Shown in pieces: positions 8,443 to 16,638 of a DNA stretch of 64,000 nucleotides. Position numbers and translations under genes: made by a program. The stretch covers positions 186,001 to 250,000 of the forward strand of contig NZ_LJAL01000005.1 of the NCBI RefSeq assembly GCF_001419985.1, read 5' to 3'. Position 1 is the stretch's first letter, and the number at the start of each line of letters is the position of its first letter. This stretch comes from Loktanella sp. 5RATIMAR09. Its GTDB lineage: Bacteria > Pseudomonadota > Alphaproteobacteria > Rhodobacterales > Rhodobacteraceae. The notes below the pieces were generated by a model that searched no databases, was not told the DNA's origin, and saw nothing but the letters and a program-made list of their open reading frames with translations.

Positions 8443-9438
8443 CTATCCAATCGCATGCCGCCACTGCGCGGAATAGGCGCCTGTGACGTGATGTTCCAAC
8501 TGCCGTTCGATGTCACCCAGAAGGCTTGAGGCGCCAAAGCGGAAAAGATCAGGTTGCAGCCAGCGGTCGCCCAATTCGTCCTTGATCATGCTGAGATAAA
8601 CCAAGGCATCCTTTGCCTTGCTGATCCCGCCAGCAGGTTTATAGCCGACCTTGATGCCGGTACGATCTTGGTAGTCGCGGATCGCGCGGATCATGGTCAG
8701 CGTCACCGGCAGGGTGGCATTTACCGGCTCTTTGCCGGTCGATGTCTTGATGAAATCAGCGCCCGCCATCATACACACAAGGCTGGCACGGGCGACGTTG
8801 CGCAGGGTGCCAAGTTCGCCGGTGGCCAAGATCGCTTTGACATGCGCATCGCCGCAGGCCGCGCGCATTTCCTTCATTTCATCATAGAGCGCCTGCCAGT
8901 TGCCCGTCAGCACATGGCGGCGGCTGATCACGATGTCGATCTCTTGCGCGCCTGCGGCAACACTCTCGCCAATTTCTGCGATCCGTAAATGAAAGGGCGA
9001 CAGGCCGGCCGGAAAGCCGGTCGAGACCGCCGCCACCGGAATGTTCGTGCCTTGCAGCGCATCGACCGCCGTTGCGACCATGTCGTGGTAGACGCAGACC
9101 GCACCTGTGGTCAGGCCTTCCATGCCCAAAGCCTCAAGGACGGGTTGCGCGACTGGCTGCCGCGCTTTGGCGCACAGACGCCGCACGCGGCCTTCGCTGT
9201 CATCGCCGGATAGTGTGGTCAGGTCCATCAGGCTGATCGCTTTGCACAGCCACGCCGCTTGGTAATCCTTCTTTACGCTGCGCCGCCCGGGCAGTGTTTG
9301 TGCGCGCCGTTCGATGGCCGAGGTATTGGCCTGCACCGCCATGACCCAATCAAGATCAAGCGGCATGCCGTCGTTGCGCGGTTCATGGATTTGCGGCAAC
9401 TGCGATGTCGCCAGCGTCGGGGATTGAGTGGTTTGCAA
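8443..9438 (-). CDS. deoC: Deoxyribose-phosphate aldolase
   Basis: Splits 2-deoxyribose 5-phosphate into glyceraldehyde 3-phosphate and acetaldehyde in deoxynucleoside catabolism. About 331 residues, the long form. The Schiff-base Lys is in VGYKPAGGI, and the second active-site Lys region is ADFIKTSTGK. I place the start at a TTG (9436-9438) because AGGAGG lies 5 bases before it; the frame is open to 9510 but that would put the start inside a palindrome. An ATG further in (MPLDLDW) is another option. Lies between an AraC regulator and an aldehyde dehydrogenase, all leftward. Confidence 0.92.
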   Translation of the reverse strand: MQTTQSPTLATSQLPQIHEPRNDGMPLDLDWVMAVQANTSAIERRAQTLPGRRSVKKDYQAAWLCKAISLMDLTTLSGDDSEGRVRRLCAKARQPVAQPVLEALGMEGLTTGAVCVYHDMVATAVDALQGTNIPVAAVSTGFPAGLSPFHLRIAEIGESVAAGAQEIDIVISRRHVLTGNWQALYDEMKEMRAACGDAHVKAILATGELGTLRNVARASLVCMMAGADFIKTSTGKEPVNATLPVTLTMIRAIRDYQDRTGIKVGYKPAGGISKAKDALVYLSMIKDELGDRWLQPDLFRFGASSLLGDIERQLEHHVTGAYSAQWRHAIG

Positions 9439-9493
9439 GGTGGCCTCCTGCGGTGCCTCGTGAAAGTGGCACTTTGGCGCTGTCTTGGCAAGG

Positions 9494-9528
9494 TTTGACC
9501 GCTTGGTCAAATATTAAGTGATTTGACC
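9494..9528. promoter_or_regulatory. Candidate operator upstream of deoC
   Basis: Perfect inverted repeat TTTGACC (9494-9500), GCTT, GGTCAAA (9505-9511), followed by a third half-site TTTGACC (9522-9528). It lies between the end of the AraC-type gene and the TTG start of deoC, in the region where the deoC promoter must be. The binding protein is unknown; the neighbouring AraC regulator is one candidate although AraC sites are usually direct repeats. Confidence 0.55.
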
Positions 9529-9543
9529 TGACGTCGCGGTGTT

Positions 9544-10377
9544 TCAGGCCGGTTGTACGACCTGTTTTTGGTATTTTTGGCGGTACTGCAAAGGTGTCAG
9601 CCCGTGGGCTGCGCGAAACAGTTTGTGAAAATGCGACATGTTGGGAATACCGCAATCCGCCGCGATGTCGCTGATAGCTTCACTGTCTGTGGTCAGGGCG
9701 CGGGCCGCATGCTCCATCCGGATGTGATTGATATAGTCGGACGGTGTCTGCCCCAGATATTTGCGCATCATCCGGCTGACATGCGGGTGTGCTTTGCCCG
9801 CAATTGCGACCAATCCTGCGGATCCGTCGCGAAAGACCTCTGGCGATTTAGCAGCGTTGCACGCGGCCGCCAGCCAGTCGGGGATCTGAGTGTCAAAGGT
9901 GTTCGCTGTCAGGTCGGCACAAAGCGGCAGCAAGAACGCTTCGGCCGCTAGCGTGTCGCAGGGGCTGTTTTCCAACTGCACGGCGGCATGGTTCAGTGCC
10001 GCCAGTTGCCGGATGTCGCGGCGGGCGTGCACAGGACCGCCTGCTGCCCAGAACAAATGCCCGTCCACGCCGGGATGCCGCGCAACCAGCGCCTTGATCG
10101 TATCGGGATGGATGCTGAGAGACACCACAAGCGCATGTTCGCCGCGCCCCTGAAGGGCATGGGGCTGTCCCGGTTGCACAAAGACAACGTCACCTTCGCC
10201 CAGCGTTTCGGTCCGATTTGCAAGGTGATGGCGGACCCTGCCGTTTTGCACCCAGAACAGTTCATAAAAGTCGTGATCATGCAGCATTCTGGGGCGTGTC
10301 GGCGCCAATGTCGCCCGTGTCAGGCGGATTTGCGTGCCGGTTGCCAGGATGTCTGCATGATAGAGCGTTTGGGTCAT
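9544..10377 (-). CDS. AraC family transcriptional regulator
   Basis: 277 residues. The N-terminal half is cupin-like (MLHDHDFYELFWVQNG, then GEGDVVFVQPGQPH), a typical ligand-sensing domain; the C-terminal hundred residues carry two helix-turn-helix motifs, the second in MSHFHKLFRAAHGLTPLQYR. It stands upstream of deoC and aldehyde dehydrogenase on the same strand and is their likely regulator. The ligand cannot be read from the sequence. Length is normal for the family. Confidence 0.9.
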   Translation of the reverse strand: MTQTLYHADILATGTQIRLTRATLAPTRPRMLHDHDFYELFWVQNGRVRHHLANRTETLGEGDVVFVQPGQPHALQGRGEHALVVSLSIHPDTIKALVARHPGVDGHLFWAAGGPVHARRDIRQLAALNHAAVQLENSPCDTLAAEAFLLPLCADLTANTFDTQIPDWLAAACNAAKSPEVFRDGSAGLVAIAGKAHPHVSRMMRKYLGQTPSDYINHIRMEHAARALTTDSEAISDIAADCGIPNMSHFHKLFRAAHGLTPLQYRQKYQKQVVQPA

Positions 10378-10455
10378 GGCATCAAATTAGCACAGTAATT
10401 GCTGCGGTGCAGCATAAAAAGAAGAAGCTTCTTGGGTGAAATTATAGAGGAATTC

Positions 10456-10468
10456 TGGGAACTTCCCA
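10456..10468. promoter_or_regulatory. Short palindrome in the araC-rpe divergent region
   Basis: TGGGAA (10456-10461), C, TTCCCA (10463-10468), a perfect 13-base palindrome in the 212-base gap between the divergent AraC-type gene and rpe. Possible operator; nothing else conspicuous was seen in this gap. Confidence 0.35.
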
Positions 10469-10589
10469 CGATCGCGGTGTCGCGGCCCGCCCTTGACTGC
10501 AGACGGCAAAGCGAATCGCATGTGATTGGCGTGACAAATCATCACTGCCACGCTATGGCGTCCCCAACCCAACCAAACGAGGTGCACCC

Positions 10590-11273
10590 ATGAGCTTTGA
10601 CCGCACAATCAAGATTGCCCCGTCCATCCTCTCGGCCGATTTTGCCAATTTTGGCGCAGAGTGTGCGGCAATTGAAGCGCAAGGTGCAGACTGGGTGCAT
10701 GTGGATGTCATGGACGGGCATTTTGTGCCCAACATCACTTTTGGCCCTGCCACCTGTGCCGCGATCCGCCCGAATATCAAGGGTGTCATGGACGTGCATC
10801 TGATGATCGCGCCAGTTGATCCTTACATCGAGGCGTTTGCCAATGCCGGTGCCGATGTGATCACCGCCCATGTCGAGGCAGGGCCACATATTCACCGCAC
10901 GCTTCAGGCCATCCGTGGTGCGGGTGCAAAGGCGGGTGTGGCGTTGAACCCCGGCACGCCTGCGTCTTCGGTTGAAATGCTGCTGGATATGGTCGATCTG
11001 GTCTGCGTGATGACGGTGAACCCCGGTTTTGGCGGGCAGAAGTTCATCCACAGTCAGGTTGAAAAGGTACGTGAATTGCGCGCCATGATCGGTGACCGGC
11101 CGATTCATATCGAGATTGATGGCGGCGTTGATCCGACGACGGCACCTTTGGTGGCTGCTGCTGGTGCTGATGTTTTGGTTGCAGGCTCTGCGGTGTTTCG
11201 TGGTGGGTCTGTCAGCAATCCGGCACCTTATGGCGACAACATCCGCGCCATTCGTGCTGCTGCTGCGGTCTAG
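10590..11273 (+). CDS. rpe: Ribulose-phosphate 3-epimerase
   Basis: Interconverts ribulose 5-phosphate and xylulose 5-phosphate in the pentose phosphate pathway. 227 residues, full length. TIM-barrel markers: [13 protein letters not shown] at the N terminus, [16 protein letters not shown] with the metal-binding His and Asp, [14 protein letters not shown], and [12 protein letters not shown] with the second catalytic Asp. Ribosome site GAGG precedes the ATG. It runs alone, with an 87-base gap before the next rightward gene. Confidence 0.97.
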   Translation: MSFDRTIKIAPSILSADFANFGAECAAIEAQGADWVHVDVMDGHFVPNITFGPATCAAIRPNIKGVMDVHLMIAPVDPYIEAFANAGADVITAHVEAGPHIHRTLQAIRGAGAKAGVALNPGTPASSVEMLLDMVDLVCVMTVNPGFGGQKFIHSQVEKVRELRAMIGDRPIHIEIDGGVDPTTAPLVAAAGADVLVAGSAVFRGGSVSNPAPYGDNIRAIRAAAAV

Positions 11274-11280
11274 GACGCTC

Positions 11281-11318
11281 TGCACAAAACCTGCACAATT
11301 GCACAGCCTGCTTTGCAC
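11281..11318. repeat. Cluster of TGCAC direct repeats
   Basis: TGCACA occurs at 11281, 11292 and 11300, and TGCAC at 11314, in the short gap between rpe and the DUF4173-type gene. It could be a regulator binding array for the downstream membrane protein and two-component system. Confidence 0.4.
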
Positions 11319-11333
11319 GGCGCGCCCGTAGGT

Positions 11334-11356
11334 CCTTTCTGACAGGAACAGAAAGG
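11334..11356 (+). promoter_or_regulatory. Hairpin covering the ribosome binding site
   Basis: CCTTTCTG (11334-11341) and CAGAAAGG (11349-11356) form a perfect 8-bp stem with a 7-base loop. The right arm contains the only good ribosome binding sequence (AGAAAGG) for the gene starting at ATG 11361, so the stem would hide it in the mRNA. Confidence 0.5.
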
Positions 11357-11360
11357 AAAA

Positions 11361-12800
11361 ATGATGGTTGTGCGCGGTGTACCGTATCGGATTGCGAAAG
11401 ATGCGTGGTGGCTGGATGACGAAGATCCGCCACGCGGGGTCCGCGCAGGGCCCGTGTTGATTGCCGCTTTGCTGTTGGGGGACATGCTGGTCTGGGATCT
11501 AAGGCCCGGTATTGGCTTGGCCCTTTGGATGCTTTTACTGGGTGGCGCGGTTGCTTTGACAGTGGCGCGCAGACTCACACGGCGGCGCGCTTTCGTGGCG
11601 GTCGCAGTTCTGATTGTCGCTGTCGCGCCTCTGGTAGAGGTGGTCCAATTCGGGACGGTGATGGTCGCTTTGTTGGGGCTGGGTACCTTTGCGGTGATGG
11701 TTGTGGCCGAAGACTGGACCAGTACGGCCCTTTGGCGGGCTGTTGCACGGCTGCCCGGAGTTGGGGTCGTTCAGACTATCCAGGACGCCTTTGCCATGCG
11801 CCTACCATCCACCGCGCGGAGTGGTTTTCGCGGTGCGCTTTTTGACTGGGCCTTGCCCGTCTTGGCCGGGGCCTTTTTTCTTTTTCTTTTTGTTGCGGCG
11901 AACCCGCTTTTGGACAAATGGCTGTTGACCTTTGCCGATACTGAGTTTGATGTCTTGCCCCAGTTCGAGCGCGTTTTTTTCTGGCTTTTGATTGCCTTCG
12001 CGGTCTGGCCCTTGCTGCGGCTGACCCCAATGATGCCCCGTTTGATGCGTGTTCACCCAACCCAGATGCGCGCCTTGCGGTCCGCGTTTCTGAGCGAACG
12101 TTCGGTCGGTCGCGCACTGGTTGTCTTCAATGTGATATTCCTGATCCAGACGTCACTGGACTTGGGCTATCTTTGGGGGGGCGTTGCCCTGCCTGAGGGC
12201 ATGAGCTATGCGCAATACGCGCATCGCGGGGCCTATCCGTTGATGGTGACGGCATTGCTTGCGGGTGTTTTCGCCTTGCTGGCACAGCCCTATCTGGGCA
12301 GCGGTGTGCTGGTGCGGCGGTTGTTGTATCTCTGGATCGCGCAGAACGTGGTACTGGTGATTTCCTCTATCCTGCGGCTCGATCTCTACGTTGATGTTTA
12401 CGGCCTGACGCGCCTGCGGTTCGCGGCCTTTGTCTGGATGGTTGTTGTCGCGCTCGGGCTGGTCTTGATCATCAAGCAGACGGTTGGGCGACATACTGTT
12501 GGGTGGTTTGTGCAAAGGGCATTTGGTTTGGGGCTTTTAGCGGTTTACCTGTGCAATCTGGTGAATATTGATGGCCTGATCGCGCGCCACAACCTCGCAG
12601 ATGACCGTGGCCCCGACTACTATCTTTGCGGATTAAGCGAGGGGGCCGCTCCGGCAATCCTCAGGCATGATCTGGAGACTGGTACAGAGCTTTGCTTTAG
12701 CTATCGCCCCTTTTTTTCCCAGCGTGATGATTGGCGTGAATGGGGCTACCGCAACGCACGCTTGCGCCGTAGTTTGGCAACCATGGAGATTGAACAATGA
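11361..12800 (+). CDS. DUF4173-type polytopic membrane protein
   Basis: 479 residues with about a dozen hydrophobic segments and a C-terminal soluble tail containing CGLSEG and ending in basic residues. The overall plan fits DUF4173/DUF4153-like membrane proteins; biochemical function unknown. The ATG is preceded by AGAAAGG, which lies in a hairpin. Its stop overlaps the response-regulator ATG by four bases (ATGA), so the membrane protein and the two-component system are one translational unit. It may be the signal source, the transducer or the target of that system. Confidence 0.8.
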   Translation: MMVVRGVPYRIAKDAWWLDDEDPPRGVRAGPVLIAALLLGDMLVWDLRPGIGLALWMLLLGGAVALTVARRLTRRRAFVAVAVLIVAVAPLVEVVQFGTVMVALLGLGTFAVMVVAEDWTSTALWRAVARLPGVGVVQTIQDAFAMRLPSTARSGFRGALFDWALPVLAGAFFLFLFVAANPLLDKWLLTFADTEFDVLPQFERVFFWLLIAFAVWPLLRLTPMMPRLMRVHPTQMRALRSAFLSERSVGRALVVFNVIFLIQTSLDLGYLWGGVALPEGMSYAQYAHRGAYPLMVTALLAGVFALLAQPYLGSGVLVRRLLYLWIAQNVVLVISSILRLDLYVDVYGLTRLRFAAFVWMVVVALGLVLIIKQTVGRHTVGWFVQRAFGLGLLAVYLCNLVNIDGLIARHNLADDRGPDYYLCGLSEGAAPAILRHDLETGTELCFSYRPFFSQRDDWREWGYRNARLRRSLATMEIEQ

Positions 12801-13477
12801 TCTTGGTTGCTGATGATGATGCCCAGATCCGTGCTGTTGTGCGGATTGGACTGACCCAAGCCGGATTTGGTGTGGCCGAGGCCAAGGATGGTCGTGCGGC
12901 GCTTGAGAAGGCCGAGAGCCTGCGCCCCGATCTGATCATCCTTGATATCGGGATGCCCGAAATGGACGGGCTGGAGGTGTGCCGCACGTTACGCAAGACG
13001 TCTCAGGTGCCGATCCTGTTTTTGACCGCGCATGCGGATGAAATCGACCGCGTTGTCGGTCTTGAACTGGGTGCCGATGACTATGTCGCGAAACCTTTTT
13101 CACCCCGTGAATTGGTGGCGCGGGTACGCGCGATATTGAAACGCAGTCAGGGTGAGGTTGTAGAGCAAACCGTCCTGCGGCGCGGTATCCTGAGCGTCGA
13201 TCCTGCGCGGCACCTGTGCCATGTGGGCGATGATACGGTTTTGTTGACTGCGCGGGAAATGGACCTGTTGGAACGTCTGATAGCACGCCCTGATCATGTA
13301 ATGTCGCGCCCGCAGCTGGTCGATGCGATCTATGGCACCAATGTGCATGTCAGCGACCGCACGATGGACAGCCATTTGCGCAATCTGCGCAGCAAACTGA
13401 CCGATGCCGGCTGCACCGATGCGATAGAGACGGTGCACGGCGTGGGCATCAGGATGGGTGCATGCCGCGGCGCGTGA
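12797..13477 (+). CDS. OmpR-type response regulator
   Basis: 226 residues. Receiver domain about 1-115 with acidic pocket ADDDAQ, phospho-acceptor D50 in LDIGMPEMDG and the switch Lys in YVAKPF; winged-helix DNA-binding domain about 130-222 ending in ETVHGVGIRMG. It overlaps the DUF4173-type gene by 4 bases and the histidine kinase gene by 16, so the three are co-expressed. The regulon is unknown. Confidence 0.95.
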   Translation: MILVADDDAQIRAVVRIGLTQAGFGVAEAKDGRAALEKAESLRPDLIILDIGMPEMDGLEVCRTLRKTSQVPILFLTAHADEIDRVVGLELGADDYVAKPFSPRELVARVRAILKRSQGEVVEQTVLRRGILSVDPARHLCHVGDDTVLLTAREMDLLERLIARPDHVMSRPQLVDAIYGTNVHVSDRTMDSHLRNLRSKLTDAGCTDAIETVHGVGIRMGACRGA

Positions 13478-14394
13478 TCCGCAAATGGCGGCCTCCTCTG
13501 GCTTTGGTGCTGGGCGGGACATTGGCGGCGGTGTTCTTATTGCCGCTCATCGTGATCGGCTATTTCCGCGTTGCGGGGGGCGTTTTGGGATGGGGCGAGA
13601 CCTCATGGATGATCGGTTTGATGGCCTTTGTTGCGACGGCGATCCTCGGGGTGCTGCTCTGGCGCTTGGTGTTGCAGCCGGTACGCGCCCTGACGGCCTA
13701 TGCCCGCAATGAGGGCGCAGGTGATGCCCCCACGCATTTCGGTACACCGGAATTCTCGCAATTGGGTGAGGCTGTGCTCGAAATGACTGCAGCCCTGCGC
13801 GGGCGCGAGGCGGTACTACGCAGCTATGCGGATCACGTCACCCATGAGCTCAAATCGCCGCTGACGGTCATTCAAGGGGCCGCCGAGTTGCTGGAAGACC
13901 CTGATCTGGGTGTTGCGGATCGGGCGCAACTGCTGCGCGGAATCCGTGATAATACCGCGCGGATGGAGGCGCTACTTGACGGGCAGCGTGCGTTGGCGCG
14001 GGCGCAAGATGTGATTGCGGCGGGGGAATGCCGCCTTGGTGAGGTTGTGAAAGACATTGCGCAGGCGGTTGTTGTGGTTGACGGGCTGGTGCCCTTGCCG
14101 CGCGATGTGATGGATGTTGTGGCCACCCATCTGGTCGGGAATGCCTTGGCGCACGGGGCCACAACGATCAGCTTTGATCATCAGGGCGCACATGTGCTGG
14201 TGCATGATGATGGCGCGGGAGTCAGCGAAGGCAACCGCGCCCGCATTTTTGATCCATTCTTTACCACGCGGCGCGACGCAGGCGGGACCGGTATGGGGCT
14301 GCCGATTGTGCGCCGTATGTTAGAGGCACAAGGCGCCAGCATCCGGCTGCTTGATGCGCCGGGTGCGGTGTTTCAGATCAGCTTTGACCGGTAG
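13462..14394 (+). CDS. Sensor histidine kinase
   Basis: 310 residues. Two membrane helices near the N terminus (about 11-35 and 45-66) leave only a very small outside loop, then a HAMP-like linker, the phospho-acceptor H128 in THELKSPL, the N-box LVGNALAHG, and ATP-binding G boxes DDGAGVSEG and GTGMGLPIV. Partner of the overlapping response regulator. With almost no periplasmic domain, it may sense within the membrane or through the adjoining DUF4173-type protein; inference. Confidence 0.94.
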   Translation: MPRRVIRKWRPPLALVLGGTLAAVFLLPLIVIGYFRVAGGVLGWGETSWMIGLMAFVATAILGVLLWRLVLQPVRALTAYARNEGAGDAPTHFGTPEFSQLGEAVLEMTAALRGREAVLRSYADHVTHELKSPLTVIQGAAELLEDPDLGVADRAQLLRGIRDNTARMEALLDGQRALARAQDVIAAGECRLGEVVKDIAQAVVVVDGLVPLPRDVMDVVATHLVGNALAHGATTISFDHQGAHVLVHDDGAGVSEGNRARIFDPFFTTRRDAGGTGMGLPIVRRMLEAQGASIRLLDAPGAVFQISFDR

Positions 14395-14413
14395 AAAAGG
14401 TGCCAAGTACGCC

Positions 14414-15379
14414 TTAGAAATCGACGATTATTGCGATACCTTTTTCAACCGCCAAATCAACGATTGAGGATGCAACGGCCAAATCCTGCAAGCCCACGCC
14501 AGTGCCATCAAAAAGCGTGATTTCATCTGCGCTCGTGCGGCCCGGGTGGGTGCCGTTGATCACAGCGCCAAGTTCATGCACATCGCTTTGTTCGATCAGA
14601 CCGCTTGCGACGGCATGTTGCGCCTCACCGATGCTGATGGATTGCGCGACCTCGTCGGTAAAGACGGTGGCACGGGCCAGAAGGCTGGCTTCGACCTCTT
14701 GTTTGCCTTTGGTGTCGGTGCCCATGCAGGCGATATGCGTGCCGGGTGCGATGTGATCGGCCATGATTGTGGGCGCAAACGTCGAGGTGATCGAGATCAC
14801 GACATCGGCTTCGGCCAGACCCTCGAGCGGGACCGCCTCAAACGGCACACCTGCTTCATTGGCGACCTTTTCGATATTGGGCAGCATTTCGGGGTGGTAG
14901 TTCCATCCGATGACTTTTTCAAAGTTGCGCTGTTCGAGTGCCGCGCGCAGTTGGAATGTGGCCTGATGGCCCGCGCCGACCATGCCCATGACCTTTGCAT
15001 CCTTGCGCGCCAGATGCTTGATCGAAACGGATGAGGCCGCCGCCGTGCGTAGTGCCGTCAGAAGATTACCGCCCACCATCGCTTTGACCATGCCGGTATC
15101 AGGATCAAACAGGAAAACGGTGGACTGGTGGTTGATATGCCCATGCTTTTCAAGGTTGTTGGGCCAATAGCCTCCCGCCTTCAGCCCAAGCGCCATGCCC
15201 GCTTTGTCGAAACCGCCCTTGAAGCCGTAAAGCGCATCTTCATAGCCAATCGCTTCGCGAATGACGGGGAAGTTGTAGGCGCTGCCCTTGGACATGGACG
15301 CGAATACTTTTTCAACAGCGTCGAACGCATCTGCGCGGGTCAGCAGGCCTGCGATTTCTTTTTCGGGAACGATAATCAT
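14414..15379 (-). CDS. bhcD: Iminosuccinate reductase
   Basis: Last enzyme of the beta-hydroxyaspartate cycle: reduces iminosuccinate to L-aspartate with NAD(P)H, regenerating the amino donor for BhcA. 321 residues of the ornithine cyclodeaminase/mu-crystallin family, with a Rossmann segment VMGMVGAGHQATFQLRAAL. Assignment rests on its place in a bhcABCD operon with divergent IclR regulator, the order described for Paracoccus denitrificans. It ends 19 bases from the convergent histidine kinase gene. An 82-base gap with a strong stem-loop separates it from bhcC. Confidence 0.93.
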   Translation of the reverse strand: MIIVPEKEIAGLLTRADAFDAVEKVFASMSKGSAYNFPVIREAIGYEDALYGFKGGFDKAGMALGLKAGGYWPNNLEKHGHINHQSTVFLFDPDTGMVKAMVGGNLLTALRTAAASSVSIKHLARKDAKVMGMVGAGHQATFQLRAALEQRNFEKVIGWNYHPEMLPNIEKVANEAGVPFEAVPLEGLAEADVVISITSTFAPTIMADHIAPGTHIACMGTDTKGKQEVEASLLARATVFTDEVAQSISIGEAQHAVASGLIEQSDVHELGAVINGTHPGRTSADEITLFDGTGVGLQDLAVASSIVDLAVEKGIAIIVDF

Positions 15380-15400
15380 GGGTATTCTTTCTTTTGCGGC

Positions 15401-15439
15401 CGCTCATCCAGCCCATGTGGGCTGTCTTCGCGATGAGCG
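15401..15439 (-). promoter_or_regulatory. Two-tier stem-loop between bhcC and bhcD
   Basis: Outer arms CGCTCATC (15401-15408) and GATGAGCG (15432-15439) are perfectly complementary; nested inside, CAGCCC and GGGCTG (15409-15424) form a second perfect stem around ATGT. No T tract follows, so it may be an mRNA processing or stabilising structure that sets the ratio of bhcC to bhcD. Confidence 0.55.
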
Positions 15440-15461
15440 ACCGTTAGGGAGGGAAGAGTGC

Positions 15462-16625
15462 TTAGTAGGCTTTGCCGCGCGCGGACACGGGCCACAGCGT
15501 TTCAACCTTGCCGTTACGGACACCGACATACCAATCATGCACGTTGCAGGTCGGGTCACAGTGGCCGGGGACCAGCTTGAGCTTGTCATTGACCTTCAGC
15601 ACACCGTCAGGGTCGGCAACAACGCCATGCTCGTCCGAACACTTCACATATTGCACGTCGGTCCGGCCATAGATTGTTGGCAGGCCACTGTCGACGGATT
15701 GCGCCTTTAATCCTGCGTCCACAATCGCTTTGTCGGTCTTTGCGTGGCTCATGACCGATGTCAGGATAAACAGCGCGTTTTCCCACTCGCCCTGATCGAT
15801 ACGCTTGCCGTCCTTGTCCAGAATACGGCCATAGTCTGCGTCCATGAAGGCGTAGGAGCCGCACTGCAATTCATTGAATACGCCGGATGCGCTCTCAAAA
15901 TAGTAGGATCCTGTCCCGCCGCCGCCGACGATGTCGCTTTCGATCCCTTCTGCTTTCAGCATCTCGAGCGTTTGAGCGACTTGATCAATCGCGATCTGGG
16001 TTTTGCTCTGACGCTCTTCGTATGAATCGAGGTGCTGCATCGCGCCCTGATAGGCCTGAATGCCCGCGTACTTGAGGCCCGGTGCCGCGTCGATGGCCTT
16101 GGCCAAATCAACAACCGGCTGGCCGTATTGCACACCACAACGGCCTGCACCCACGTCGATTTCCACCAGACATTCGATCTGCGTGCCATGCTTCATCGCC
16201 GCAGCTGACAGGTCGGCCACGTTGTCGATGTCATCGACACAGCAAATGGCGCGCGCACCCAGCTTTGGCAGGCGGGCCAGACGGTCGATTTTCTCAGGCT
16301 GGCGCACTTGGTTCGAGACCAGCACGTCCTTGATGCCGCCACGGGCGAAAACCTCGGCCTCCGAGACTTTCTGGCAGCACACGCCGACAGACCCGCCAAG
16401 GCTTTCTTGCAGCAGCGCCACATCAACGGATTTGTGCATCTTGCCGTGCACGCGGTGGCGCATGCCATGTGACTTGGCAAAGTCGCCCATCTTTTTGATG
16501 TTCCGCTCCAGCGCGTCCAGATCAAGCACAAGGCAAGGTGTCTGGATGTCAGCCTCATCCATACCTGGCAGGGCAGGGACGTCGTAGCCGACTTCGAGGT
16601 TTTTGAGGTTGCTCATATCGTTCAT
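15462..16625 (-). CDS. bhcC: Beta-hydroxyaspartate aldolase
   Basis: Condenses glycine with glyoxylate to (2R,3S)-beta-hydroxyaspartate. 387 residues, a fold type III PLP enzyme of the D-threonine aldolase/alanine racemase N-domain family: LDLDALERNI near 30, the PLP Lys in VHGKMHKSVD near 62, and C-terminal HCDPTCNVHDWYV, where His and Cys ligate the divalent metal. The start used is ATG 16625; MSNLKNLEVG at 16613 is also possible. Third gene of the bhc operon, 13 bases after bhcB. Confidence 0.95.
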   Translation of the reverse strand: MNDMSNLKNLEVGYDVPALPGMDEADIQTPCLVLDLDALERNIKKMGDFAKSHGMRHRVHGKMHKSVDVALLQESLGGSVGVCCQKVSEAEVFARGGIKDVLVSNQVRQPEKIDRLARLPKLGARAICCVDDIDNVADLSAAAMKHGTQIECLVEIDVGAGRCGVQYGQPVVDLAKAIDAAPGLKYAGIQAYQGAMQHLDSYEERQSKTQIAIDQVAQTLEMLKAEGIESDIVGGGGTGSYYFESASGVFNELQCGSYAFMDADYGRILDKDGKRIDQGEWENALFILTSVMSHAKTDKAIVDAGLKAQSVDSGLPTIYGRTDVQYVKCSDEHGVVADPDGVLKVNDKLKLVPGHCDPTCNVHDWYVGVRNGKVETLWPVSARGKAY

Positions 16626-16638
16626 GGGTCTTCTCCCT

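Noticed and set aside
14397-14415. Possible terminator between the kinase gene and bhcD
   Set aside because: AAGGTG/CGCCTT is short and needs a G-T pair, with no T tract on either side.
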